Shown here: positions 1 to 9,166 of the stretch, one piece after another
Numbering within the stretch: the first letter of the stretch is position 1
Layout: each line of letters begins with the position of its first letter
The notes under the pieces: generated by a model
Told to the model about the DNA's origin: nothing
Seen by the model: only the letters and a program-made list of their open reading frames with translations
The model's database searches: none
NCBI GenBank assembly: GCA_964563495.1
Contig: CAZLYK010000169.1
Span: forward strand, 1 to 11,111
Origin: CAZLYK01 sp964563495
GTDB lineage: Bacteria > Acidobacteriota > Blastocatellia > RBC074
DNA length: 11,111 nucleotides
Reading direction: 5' to 3'
Program-made: the position numbers and the translations under genes

Positions 1-12
1 ATCCTGTCTATT
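1..12. repeat. Edge-truncated copy (A) of the AATAGACAGGATT palindromic repeat
   Basis: The first 12 bases are the reverse complement of AATAGACAGGAT, the outer end of the repeat seen complete at 2822-2914 and 5843-5938. On the minus strand the panC stop codon runs straight into it (TGAATAGACAGGAT), so the repeat begins on the last base of the stop codon. The rest of the copy lies outside the window, so I cannot tell whether it is a full palindrome. Confidence 0.7.
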
Positions 13-899
13 CACCCAAGCTTCAGCCTGCCGGTCTTGGATTTGAACTTCTCCTCGCTGAGGATCAGGTTGTCGGTCAATCGGGTTTCGCCGAAGAGGG
101 CGGCGAGCGAGACGAGCGCCGGTCGATCGTTGAGATCGTCGAGCGGATCGAGCTGCTCGGTATCGGTGATCGCCAGGTAATCAAGACGGACGAGCGGCTC
201 ATGATCGATCTCTTTGCGCATGGCTTTGAGGATCCGGCTGGAGCTGCGTTCGCCTTCGTTGAACCTCTCCTGAGCCAATTTCAGCGCGCGGTAGAGAACC
301 GTTGCGGCTCGACGTTGATCGGAGTCGAGGCACCGGTTGCGGGATGAACAGGCGAGCCCGTCTTCTTCGCGGGCGGTCGGCGTAACCACGACCTCGACCG
401 GCAGATGGAGATCGCGAATCAGCCTTTTGATAATTACGACCTGCTGGGCATCGCGCTGACCCATGAAGACGAATTTCGGCTGGACGATGTTGAAAAGGAT
501 GCTCAGGGCAGTCGTCACGCTGCGAAAGTATCCCGGCCGTGAAAGCCCTTCGAGTTTATCGCTCAGCCCCTCGACCTCGACGTAGCTGGCGAATCCAGGC
601 GGATACATCTCTTGATAACCGGGAGCGAAGATGTAATCGACTCCGATCGGAGCCAGCTGATCGGCGTCCCGCGCCAGATCGCGCGGGAACTTTTCATACT
701 CCCGCTCGGATCTGAACTGGGCCGGATCGACAAAGATCGAAACCACCGTCAGGTCGGCCAGCAGGCTGGCTTCACGAACCATGCTGAGGTGTCCCTCGTG
801 GAGCGCCCCCATGGTCGGGACAAACCCAATCGCACGCTCCTCTGCTCTAAGCTTGCCCGAGATGACGTGCATGCGGGCGGCTTTGGTAATAATCTCCAT
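12..899 (-). CDS. panC: Pantothenate synthetase (pantoate--beta-alanine ligase)
   Basis: Cytoplasmic enzyme that joins pantoate and beta-alanine with ATP, via a pantoyl-adenylate, to make pantothenate for coenzyme A. The 295-residue length is normal for the family. Visible landmarks in order: PTMGALHEGH (residues 28-37, the HxGH-type nucleotide-binding motif with H34 and H37), SIFVDPAQF (54-62), LEGLSRPGYFRSV (116-128), MGQRDAQQ (146-153) and SSRN (185-188). Several normally invariant positions differ: D58 replaces Asn in SIFVNPxQF, Y124 replaces His in GHFRGV, and Q148-R149 replace the Glu-Lys of GEKD. Start ATG at 899 has a good ribosome site on the minus strand (TAAGGTGAG, about 5 nt upstream). 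It lies downstream of folK, separated by the hairpin at 912-980, and probably shares its transcript. The family is clear; full catalytic activity is less certain because of the substitutions. Confidence 0.93.
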   Translation of the reverse strand: MEIITKAARMHVISGKLRAEERAIGFVPTMGALHEGHLSMVREASLLADLTVVSIFVDPAQFRSEREYEKFPRDLARDADQLAPIGVDYIFAPGYQEMYPPGFASYVEVEGLSDKLEGLSRPGYFRSVTTALSILFNIVQPKFVFMGQRDAQQVVIIKRLIRDLHLPVEVVVTPTAREEDGLACSSRNRCLDSDQRRAATVLYRALKLAQERFNEGERSSSRILKAMRKEIDHEPLVRLDYLAITDTEQLDPLDDLNDRPALVSLAALFGETRLTDNLILSEEKFKSKTGRLKLG

Positions 900-911
900 A
901 ACTCACCTTAC

Positions 912-980
912 TACTCTGTCACCACAGTTTTTTAGCGTTTCCCCTCGGGGGAAACGCTAAAAAACTGTGGTGACAGAGTA
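912..980. repeat. Perfect 33-bp-arm inverted repeat (long hairpin) between folK and panC
   Basis: Bases 912-944 and 948-980 are exact reverse complements with only three bases (945-947, TCG) between them. The outer end reads TACTCTGTCACCACAG and the inner end GCGTTTCCCC. It fills nearly all of the 96-nt gap between the folK stop (996) and the panC start (899). Its base sits two nucleotides from the panC ribosome-binding region (900-910), so in the folK-panC mRNA it would form a very stable stem just upstream of the panC start. No T-tract follows either arm, so it is not a standard intrinsic terminator. Its sequence is unrelated to the AATAGACAGG repeats. It could be a mobile REP/MITE-like unit or an RNA processing or translation-coupling element. 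Confidence 0.9.
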
Positions 981-995
981 CTTACCATCAGACGG

Positions 996-1502
996 TCATT
1001 GACGATATATCCGCACTCCCGAAGGATCGCCGGTCTGTTCGAGCAGGTGCGAGATCGTGACACCAAAAACAGGATGCAGCAGTCGCGGTGCGATCTCGGA
1101 CAATGGCGCGAGAACGAAGCGACGCTCATGCATTCGCGGGTGCGGTAATTCCAAGTTGGCGCCTGGTCGAGTCTCATTGATGATCAGATGATCAAGCATG
1201 AGCAGATCAATATCAATCGTTCGGGGGCCGGCCTGAAAGTTCCGTATTCGCCCGAGCTTGAGTTCCGTCTCAAGACAAAATTCGAGCAGTGAAAACGGCT
1301 CGAGAGTCGCCCCGCCAACCGCCACTGCCATATTTAAAAATTGGGGCTGTTCCAGATAATCGACCGGCTCGGTCTCATATATCGATGAGGCCGCCGTCAG
1401 ACTCAGACCGCCTGAGATGAGCGCGGCGATCGCCCGTAACAGGTTGGCCGCGCGATCGCCCAAATTGGAGCCCAGACCGAGATACGCGATATGCTCCGCC
1501 AT
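996..1502 (-). CDS. folK: 2-amino-4-hydroxy-6-hydroxymethyldihydropteridine pyrophosphokinase (HPPK)
   Basis: Transfers pyrophosphate from ATP to 6-hydroxymethyl-7,8-dihydropterin, the step before dihydropteroate synthase in folate synthesis; a cytoplasmic enzyme. I start it at ATG 1502, giving 168 residues: the protein then opens MAEHIAYLGLGSNLGDR, the family's normal N-terminus, and AGAGG lies about 8 nt upstream. An in-frame start at 1559 would add 19 residues without family likeness. Motifs: LGLGSNLGDR (8-17), ETEP (43-46), QPQFLN (52-57), and LGRIR followed by GPRTIDIDLL (83-87, 92-101) with the Mg-binding DxD at 97 and 99; then LPHPRMHERRFVLAPL (119-134). The Trp that precedes GPR in the E. 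coli enzyme is Ala here, a position that varies in the family. It is the first gene of a minus-strand unit with panC and is divergent from the methyltransferase gene. Confidence 0.94.
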   Translation of the reverse strand: MAEHIAYLGLGSNLGDRAANLLRAIAALISGGLSLTAASSIYETEPVDYLEQPQFLNMAVAVGGATLEPFSLLEFCLETELKLGRIRNFQAGPRTIDIDLLMLDHLIINETRPGANLELPHPRMHERRFVLAPLSEIAPRLLHPVFGVTISHLLEQTGDPSGVRIYRQ

Positions 1503-1605
1503 CGAGAGCCTCTGCCGACAATCAGGATTGGTCTTCACCGTCACGGATTGACCGGACAATAAAAATGATGAAGTATGCAGGGTGAGTCTTCATCGTTCTG
1601 CATTT
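1503..1605. promoter_or_regulatory. Divergent upstream region of folK and the methyltransferase, with inverted repeats
   Basis: This short stretch must hold promoters for both flanking units. Two overlapping inverted repeats are present on the methyltransferase side: GATGAAG (1567-1573) with CTTCATC (1588-1594), and ATGCAG (1575-1580) with CTGCAT (1598-1603). They cannot form at the same time. A weak plus-strand promoter-like pair, TTGACC (1548-1553) and AAGTAT (1571-1576) with a 17-nt spacer, can be drawn; its -10 match is poor. The repeats may be operator half-sites or an mRNA hairpin, or may be chance. Confidence 0.25.
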
Positions 1606-2826
1606 ATGAGTAAGAGTCAAGAGTCAAAAAATATTGAGAGCGCCGATGCGGTCATCTCGGCCAAAGGCGTGGCCCGGGTGCGAGCCGGACACCTTTGGAT
1701 TTATCGGAGCGACCTGGTCGGCAGACCTCAGGTTGAAAGCGGCTCGATCGTCCGCGTGGTCGATCAGCGGCGGCGTTTTCTCGCCTGGGCCCATTTCGGA
1801 GCGGAGTCGGAAATCACGCTCAGATTGATCGACCGGCATGAAACCGGGATCGATCGGGAATTTTGGCGCGATCGCCTGCGCGGCGCCGCCCGATGGCGAC
1901 GCAAAATCGTCACCGGGGCCGACGCTTATCGCCTGGTCCACGCCGAAGGCGATTGCCTGCCCGGTCTGATCATCGATCGTTACGGAGACTGCCTGGTCAT
2001 TCAAACGCTCACCCGCGGGATGGAGACGCTCAAGTCGATGTGGGTAGAGCTGCTCGTCGAAGAGTTCCAGCCGCGACTGATCATCGAACGCAACGACGCC
2101 AAAGTCCGCCAGCTCGAAGGCCTGCCCATGGTTAATCGAGTGCTCTACGACTCTAGACAACCATCATCCGACCAGTCTCAGGTCCGCGAATTAATGGTCA
2201 CGGAAAACGGCATGCGGTTCTGGGTGAACCTGCTCGAAGGGCAGAAGACCGGTGCGTTTTTGGACCAGCGCGAGAATCGCGCCGCGTCCATGCAATATGC
2301 GCAAGGGCGTGGTCTCGACTGCTTCAGCTTTCACGGTTCATTCGCCCTCCACCTGGCTCAATCGTGTGAGCAGGTCACGGCGCTGGACATCTCCGGCGCG
2401 GCGATCGAGCGCGCCCGCCGCAACGCCGAATTGAACGGCCTGGCCAATCTCGAATTGATCGAGGCCAACGTCTTCGACAAATTGCGCGATTACGATGACG
2501 CGGGCGAGCGATTCGACACAATCGTCCTCGACCCGCCGGCTTTCGCGAAAAATCGCGGCGCAGTCGATGCGGCTCTGCGCGGCTATAAAGAGATCAATCT
2601 GCGGGCGATCCGGTTATTGAATCCCGGCGGCATCCTGATCACCTGCTCGTGCTCGTACCACGTCAACGAAGAGCTCTTCCTCGAGATGCTGACCGGCGCT
2701 GCGCGCGACGCCGGCCGAGCCCTGCAGATCGTCGAGAAACGGACACAGGGACGCGACCACCCGATCCTGCTCACCGTCCCGGAGACTCACTACCTCAAAT
2801 GCATGATTCTCAGAGCGGTTGATTAA
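1582..2826 (+). CDS. rlmI: Class I SAM-dependent rRNA methyltransferase, RlmI (23S rRNA m5C1962) family
   Basis: Predicted cytoplasmic enzyme that methylates carbon 5 of a cytosine in 23S rRNA (C1962 in E. coli). Read from GTG 1582 it has 414 residues; ATG 1606 would give 406. Neither start has a strong ribosome site, so the start is open, and the first recognisable family sequence begins near residue 23. Layout: N-terminal PUA-type RNA-binding domain (about 23-95, with GHLWIYRSDLV at 36-46), a linking domain with DAYRLVHAEGDCLPGLIIDRYG at 114-135, the family hallmark KTGAFLDQRENR (222-233), SAM loop LDCFSFHGSFALH (245-257), acidic LDIS (268-271), catalytic-site VLDPPAFAK (315-323) and CSCSYH (355-360) with the nucleophilic cysteine. 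The C-terminus, DHPILLTVPETHYLKC (392-407), is typical. The TAA stop lies inside the palindromic repeat that follows. The family is clear; the exact rRNA target is inferred from homologs. Confidence 0.88.
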   Translation: MSLHRSAFMSKSQESKNIESADAVISAKGVARVRAGHLWIYRSDLVGRPQVESGSIVRVVDQRRRFLAWAHFGAESEITLRLIDRHETGIDREFWRDRLRGAARWRRKIVTGADAYRLVHAEGDCLPGLIIDRYGDCLVIQTLTRGMETLKSMWVELLVEEFQPRLIIERNDAKVRQLEGLPMVNRVLYDSRQPSSDQSQVRELMVTENGMRFWVNLLEGQKTGAFLDQRENRAASMQYAQGRGLDCFSFHGSFALHLAQSCEQVTALDISGAAIERARRNAELNGLANLELIEANVFDKLRDYDDAGERFDTIVLDPPAFAKNRGAVDAALRGYKEINLRAIRLLNPGGILITCSCSYHVNEELFLEMLTGAARDAGRALQIVEKRTQGRDHPILLTVPETHYLKCMILRAVD

Positions 2827-2914
2827 TAGACAGGATTGACAGGATTTTTGCAGGATTTGACCAGACCCTATCTTGTTTAATCCTGCAAAAATCCTGTCAA
2901 TCCTGTCTATTAAT
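2822..2914. repeat. Complete palindromic repeat (copy B) at the 3' end of the methyltransferase gene
   Basis: Arms 2822-2857 and 2879-2914 are perfect reverse complements over 36 bp, around a 21-nt loop (2858-2878). Each arm is built from loosely tandem ACAGGATT-like units: AATAGACAGG, ATTGACAGG, then ATTTTTGCAGGATT. The left arm contains the gene's TAA stop codon (2824-2826). The transcript would form a very long, mostly AU/GU-rich stem directly at the end of the message. No T-run follows the right arm, so a classical intrinsic terminator is not obvious; 3'-end protection or factor-dependent termination is possible. Confidence 0.9.
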
Positions 2915-2923
2915 TAAATTAGC

Positions 2924-2952
2924 TTGAACCCGGCACCGCCGATGTGTAAAAT
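2924..2952 (+). promoter_or_regulatory. Candidate sigma-70 promoter for leuS
   Basis: TTGAAC (2924-2929) and TAAAAT (2947-2952) are separated by exactly 17 nt. That is a 4/6 match at -35 and a 5/6 match at -10 to the sigma-70 consensus. It is the best pair I found between the repeat and leuS. Transcription would start near 2959, giving a 5' leader of about 295 nt before leuS. Confidence 0.4.
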
Positions 2953-2991
2953 TCCAGCCTGTAGAAACGACCTTTGGAGAGCAATAGAGCA

Positions 2992-3105
2992 ATGAGACAC
3001 GCAGCCGGCAGTATCAACAGGTTTTTCCACGATAATCAAACGCGCGCCGCGCGCTTCGCGCCTCTGACTGCCCTCTCCCTTACCTTGCAGCGCAATGCCC
3101 GTTGA
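2992..3105 (+). CDS. Possible 37-codon leader peptide with clustered leucine codons
   Basis: ATG at 2992 opens a frame that closes at TGA 3103-3105. GGAGAG (2976-2981) lies 10 nt upstream as a possible ribosome site, just after the predicted transcription start. Codons 25-32 read Leu-Thr-Ala-Leu-Ser-Leu-Thr-Leu, so four of eight are leucine, each a different codon (CTG 3064, CTC 3073, CTT 3079, TTG 3085). The last leucine codon touches the 5' arm of the stem-loop at 3087-3124, and the stop codon falls in its apical loop. This resembles a ribosome-stalling attenuator leader for the leucyl-tRNA synthetase gene. The product is too short and generic to be recognised as a protein. The ORF could be chance. 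Confidence 0.28.
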   Translation: MRHAAGSINRFFHDNQTRAARFAPLTALSLTLQRNAR

Positions 3106-3217
3106 CCGGGTCCCGTTGCGCTGCGCCTTCCGACCGCATTCATTCTACGATCAAATTGTGATTCCGCTTTGCTCCGGACGTCTTGTCTGATGACGTTCCG
3201 GCTGTCAACTCAGCCGG
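3087..3217 (+). promoter_or_regulatory. Structured leuS leader: nested and mutually exclusive stem-loops
   Basis: Stem 1: GCAGCGCAA (3087-3095) pairs perfectly with TTGCGCTGC (3116-3124), with an inner CCCG/CGGG stem (3098-3101, 3107-3110). CCGGG (3106-3110) could instead pair with the adjacent TCCCG. Stem 2: CCGGACGTC (3174-3182) pairs with GACGTTCCGG (3192-3201), with one bulged base. Stem 3: CCGGCTG (3198-3204) pairs with CAGCCGG (3211-3217). Stems 2 and 3 share 3198-3201 and exclude each other. The leuS ribosome site (AAGGA, 3243-3247) follows 26 nt later. No terminator T-tract is present, so if this is a switch it more likely acts on translation or on factor-dependent termination. No T-box signature is visible. 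The rest of 2953-3254 shows nothing else I can name. Confidence 0.35.
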
Positions 3218-3254
3218 GCAGGGTCGAATCGATGAAATCCATAAGGATACGACG

Positions 3255-5842
<2,588 letters not shown>

Positions 5843-5843
<1 letters not shown>

Positions 5844-5938
5844 AATAGACAGGATTGACAGGATTTCAACAGGATTAAACAGGATGTTTATTTACCTTGT
5901 TCTTGATCCTGTTGAAATCCTGTCAATCCTGTCTATTT
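5843..5938. repeat. Complete palindromic repeat (copy C) between convergent leuS and the RND gene
   Basis: Arms 5843-5875 and 5906-5938 are perfect reverse complements over 33 bp, around a 30-nt loop (5876-5905) that holds a further ACAGGAT unit. It fills the whole gap between the leuS stop (5841-5843) and the RND stop (5944-5946, minus strand). It therefore presents the same AATAGACAGG sequence to both transcripts, directly after leuS and 6 nt after the RND stop. Compared with copy B, three adjacent bases differ in the arm (TTG in B, CAA here), and both arms carry the matching change. A bidirectional terminator or 3'-end stabiliser role fits the position but is not shown by the sequence alone. 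Confidence 0.9.
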
Positions 5939-5943
5939 CTTCA

Positions 5944-8900
5944 TCAATCCGCGCCGATTGGGCGGAGCGGCTCCGGCGCACCCTCGGCCTCGATCTCACG
6001 CGCGGGCGCCTTCTCGCGCAGGCCGCGCTCCTCGATCATCGTATAGATCGTCGGGATAAAGAGCAGCGTGATCAAAGTCGAGGTCGTCAACCCGCCGATC
6101 ACCACCCGCGCCATCGGCGCCTGCACTTCCGCTCCCTCGCCTATCCCGAGCGCCATCGGCGCCAACCCCAGAATCGAGGTTAATGTTGTCATGAGGATGG
6201 GGCGCAATCTGCGCCGCCCGGCCAGTTCGACCGCATGGAGGAGCAGCAGCTTGTCGCGCCTGCGCAGCAGGTTGGTGTAATCGATCAGGACGATCGCGTT
6301 GTTGACGACGATGCCGGCAAGCATGATCGTACCGATAAACGCCTGCATATTGAAGGTCGTATTGGTCAGGAAGAGCATGAGGGTGATGCCGATCACCGCC
6401 AGCGGGATCGAGAAGAGAATGATCAGGGGGTCGCGCAAAGATTCGAATTGCGCGGCCATGACCATATAAACCAGCACGATCGCCAGAATCAGACTGAAGA
6501 GCAGCTCTTTAAATGACTTCTGCTGCTCTTCGTATTCTCCTCCATAGAAGAGCGAAAACCCTGAGGGCATGGCCATGCCTTTGAGCCGGTCGTCGATGTC
6601 GAGCATGATCGAGCCCAGATCACGTTTCGCATATCCGGCCGTGACCCGCACCAGCCGCTCCTGATCCTGCCGCTCGATTGAGACCGGGCCCTCACGACGT
6701 TGAACCGTGACCAGGTTGCCGATCGGCACTGACTGGCCTGAAGGCGTGAGGACCGTCACGTTCTCCAACTGCGCGATATTGGCGCGTTGTTCCGGGTTCA
6801 ATCTGACCAGGATATTGAACTCCTCACCCTCTTGCCGGAACTGGCTGGCGCGGCGACCCCCGATCACTGTCTCGAGAGTATCGGCAATGTCGGATGCGTT
6901 GAGACCCAGGCTGGCCGCTTTGTCACGGTCCGCGACGACCACCATTTCCGGCATGCCTTCGCGACGGCTGATCATCGAATCGGTAATCCCGGGGACCCCA
7001 TCGATCACGTCTTTGATTTTTTTAGCGAGATCGGCGGCGACATCCATCTCGTAACCTCGAACCTCGACTGAGACGCGGTCACTCGTGTTCCCGCCCATGC
7101 GCGACATCATCATATTGTTGCTGCTCGATCTCGCGCGCACCAGCAGCCCCGGCTGAATGTTGAGCCGGGGCCGAATCGCGTCGATAATCTGCTGGCTGGT
7201 CCGCTTGCGCTTGGATTTGTCGACCAGCTGGACGCGGATATCAGATGTGTGAGTCGATGAAGACATCCAGCCGCCTCCGCCGACTTCGCTCATGATGTGC
7301 GTCGCCTCCGGCACTTCACGCTTGATGATGCCTTCGATACGTTTTGATAATTCATCCGTCACCTCAATCTTGGCGCCGGGAGCCAGCTCGAGGTTTACTC
7401 GAATCTCGCTCTCGTCGGTTTCGGGCATCATCTCGAACCCGATCAGCGGAACCAGGGTGAGGCTCGCCAGCAGGAGCGACGCCGAGGTCAGGATGACGGT
7501 CTTACGGTGAGAGAGCGACCAGTGAATGGCTTTTTGATAGTTCTCATCGAGCTTGTCCAGTATCTGCCCGCTGACGCCGACGATCTTGTTCATCCAGGGA
7601 TGCGTCTTTGCATCGGGTAGTCGCACACGCAAGTATTTCGCGCAGAGCACGGGAACCAGCGTCAATCCGATGAGCAGTGAAAAGACCTGTGAGAAACCGA
7701 CGATATAGGCCAGTTGCTTGAACAAAATGCCGCTCATACCACCGAGAAAGACGAGCGGCACGAAGACCGCCACCGATGTCAGCGTCGACGCAATGATCGC
7801 GCCAGAGACCTCACTCGTCCCCGAGATGGCCGCCTCGGCGTGACTCAGTCCTCCTTCTCTATGTCGGAAGACATTCTCGATGATGACGATCGCATTATCG
7901 ACGATCATCCCCACGCTCAACGCCAGCGCGCCGAAAGACATGGTGTTGAGCGTAAACCCATAGGTGTACATGAGCAGGAAAGTGCCGATGATCGTGATCG
8001 GGATCGAGACCGCGACGATCAACGTGCTGCGCACGTTGCGCAGGAAAAGCAACAACGCGAGGATGGCCAGAATGCCGCCCGAAATCGCCGACTCCTTCAG
8101 GTTATTGATCGATTCGGTGATGAATTTTGATGAGTCGAAGATCGGCCAGATCGAAACCCCGGAATAAGACTTTTCGAGGCGCTGCAGCTCCTGGCGAACA
8201 TTCTCGGCGACGGTGACCGTATTGGCACCCGATTGTTTTCGGATCGAGAAGCGCACCCCCGGCTTTTCGTCGATACGAACGATCTGGCGAATCTCTTCGT
8301 TCGTATCGGAAACCTGAGCTACGTCCCTCAGATAGATCGGGGTTCCGCTGCGCGAATCGACCACGACATTGTTGATCTGATCGACATTCTCGAACTCTCC
8401 GTGCATCCGGAGCAATACTTCATACTTTCCCTCATCCATCGGGCCGACCGGGCGATTCTGATTCTCACGGCGCAGGACGTTGACGATCTGATTAACCGAG
8501 AAGTTATAAGAGCGTAGTTTTTCGATCGAGAGAGTGACCTGAATTTCACGGCGCAGCCCGCCGCGGATATCGACCGCGGCGACGCCCGGCACCCGTTCAA
8601 GGCGCGGCTGGATGTCTTTTTCGAGCAGGGCACGCAGTTCTCGCGGATCCTTGTCGCCTGAGACCGCCAGAAACATGATCGGAAACTGCGATGTGTCGAA
8701 CTTGAAGATGGTTGGGGGGAGGACGCCTTCAGGCAAAGAGCCTCGGACACGATCAAGCCGGGTCCGAATCTCGTTGGCCGCTTCGTCCAGGTTGACTTCC
8801 CAATCGAACTGCAGGCGAATATTGGCAGAGCCTTCCGCAGAGGACGAGTTGATGCGATAGATACCCGGCGCCGCGCTGAGCGACGCCTCGAGCGGCCGCG

Positions 8901-9090
8901 TCACCAGATTCTCCATCTCCTCGGGAGCGACTCCCGGATATTCCGCCCTCACCGAGATCGTCGGATTCTGTACGTCCGGCATGAGGTCGACTGATAACCG
9001 GCTGAAAGAGACTCCGCCGAGCAGGACCAGGACGGCGGTGAACATGTAGATCATGATCGGCCGGTTGACGGAAAAATTAGGTAGGTTCAT
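5944..9090 (-). CDS. RND-family efflux transporter permease (AcrB/SwrC-like, HAE-1 type)
   Basis: Inner-membrane, proton-driven pump subunit that expels drugs or other hydrophobic compounds through a trimeric complex with a membrane fusion protein and an outer-membrane channel. It has 1048 residues, the usual length. TM1 is at about 11-29 after MNLPNFSVNRP; the first large periplasmic loop spans about 35-335 and the second about 555-860. TM4 carries GMIVDNAIVIIENVFRHR (394-411), with one Asp (D398) followed by Asn where AcrB has Asp-Asp; TM10 carries VVNNAIVLIDYTN (928-940) with D937 where AcrB has a different charged pattern. This Asp-Asn/LIDYTN arrangement resembles SwrC-like pumps. RPILMTTLTSILGLAPMALG (963-982) is a typical RND segment. 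The ATG at 9090 has GGAG 8 nt upstream. It follows the membrane fusion gene by 76 nt in which I see nothing notable. No TolC-like gene or regulator is present. Substrate unknown. Confidence 0.93.
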   Translation of the reverse strand: MNLPNFSVNRPIMIYMFTAVLVLLGGVSFSRLSVDLMPDVQNPTISVRAEYPGVAPEEMENLVTRPLEASLSAAPGIYRINSSSAEGSANIRLQFDWEVNLDEAANEIRTRLDRVRGSLPEGVLPPTIFKFDTSQFPIMFLAVSGDKDPRELRALLEKDIQPRLERVPGVAAVDIRGGLRREIQVTLSIEKLRSYNFSVNQIVNVLRRENQNRPVGPMDEGKYEVLLRMHGEFENVDQINNVVVDSRSGTPIYLRDVAQVSDTNEEIRQIVRIDEKPGVRFSIRKQSGANTVTVAENVRQELQRLEKSYSGVSIWPIFDSSKFITESINNLKESAISGGILAILALLLFLRNVRSTLIVAVSIPITIIGTFLLMYTYGFTLNTMSFGALALSVGMIVDNAIVIIENVFRHREGGLSHAEAAISGTSEVSGAIIASTLTSVAVFVPLVFLGGMSGILFKQLAYIVGFSQVFSLLIGLTLVPVLCAKYLRVRLPDAKTHPWMNKIVGVSGQILDKLDENYQKAIHWSLSHRKTVILTSASLLLASLTLVPLIGFEMMPETDESEIRVNLELAPGAKIEVTDELSKRIEGIIKREVPEATHIMSEVGGGGWMSSSTHTSDIRVQLVDKSKRKRTSQQIIDAIRPRLNIQPGLLVRARSSSNNMMMSRMGGNTSDRVSVEVRGYEMDVAADLAKKIKDVIDGVPGITDSMISRREGMPEMVVVADRDKAASLGLNASDIADTLETVIGGRRASQFRQEGEEFNILVRLNPEQRANIAQLENVTVLTPSGQSVPIGNLVTVQRREGPVSIERQDQERLVRVTAGYAKRDLGSIMLDIDDRLKGMAMPSGFSLFYGGEYEEQQKSFKELLFSLILAIVLVYMVMAAQFESLRDPLIILFSIPLAVIGITLMLFLTNTTFNMQAFIGTIMLAGIVVNNAIVLIDYTNLLRRRDKLLLLHAVELAGRRRLRPILMTTLTSILGLAPMALGIGEGAEVQAPMARVVIGGLTTSTLITLLFIPTIYTMIEERGLREKAPAREIEAEGAPEPLRPIGAD

Positions 9091-9166
9091 GACCTGGCTC
9101 CAGTTTGGGAAGAGAGAGGATTAAAGAGTTTCTACATGAATCAACAGGGCGCTTTATTCATGCCCT

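Noticed and set aside
394..411. RND transporter Asp-Asn in TM4 (residue positions) as a broken proton relay
   Set aside because: AcrB has Asp-Asp, but the Asp-Asn form together with LIDYTN in TM10 is, as I recall, common in SwrC-like pumps, so it is a subfamily trait and not evidence of loss of function.
912..980. Rho-independent terminator after folK
   Set aside because: The stem is far longer than usual, no T-tract follows either arm, and it lies directly before the panC ribosome site in an apparent operon. Termination cannot be excluded but is not the supported reading.
932..1177. 81-codon minus-strand frame overlapping the folK 3' end
   Set aside because: It runs through the hairpin and the folK coding region in another frame, with no ribosome site or recognisable content.
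2825..2911. CRISPR array or simple tandem repeat
   Set aside because: The ACAGGATT units are too short and irregularly spaced (about 9-12 nt), there are no unique spacers, and the main structure is one large palindrome; no cas genes are nearby.
3183..3254. Upstream extension of LeuS to a TTG start at 3183
   Set aside because: The added 24 residues do not resemble LeuS, the region is occupied by leader stems, and ATG 3255 has a well-placed AAGGA site and the standard N-terminus.
2915..3254. T-box riboswitch upstream of leuS
   Set aside because: No recognisable T-box sequence, no terminator/antiterminator pair with a T-run, and T-boxes are mainly a Gram-positive device.
7714..8130. Plus-strand frame opposite the RND gene
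   Set aside because: Low-complexity Asp/Arg-rich translation, a typical shadow of a real gene on the other strand.
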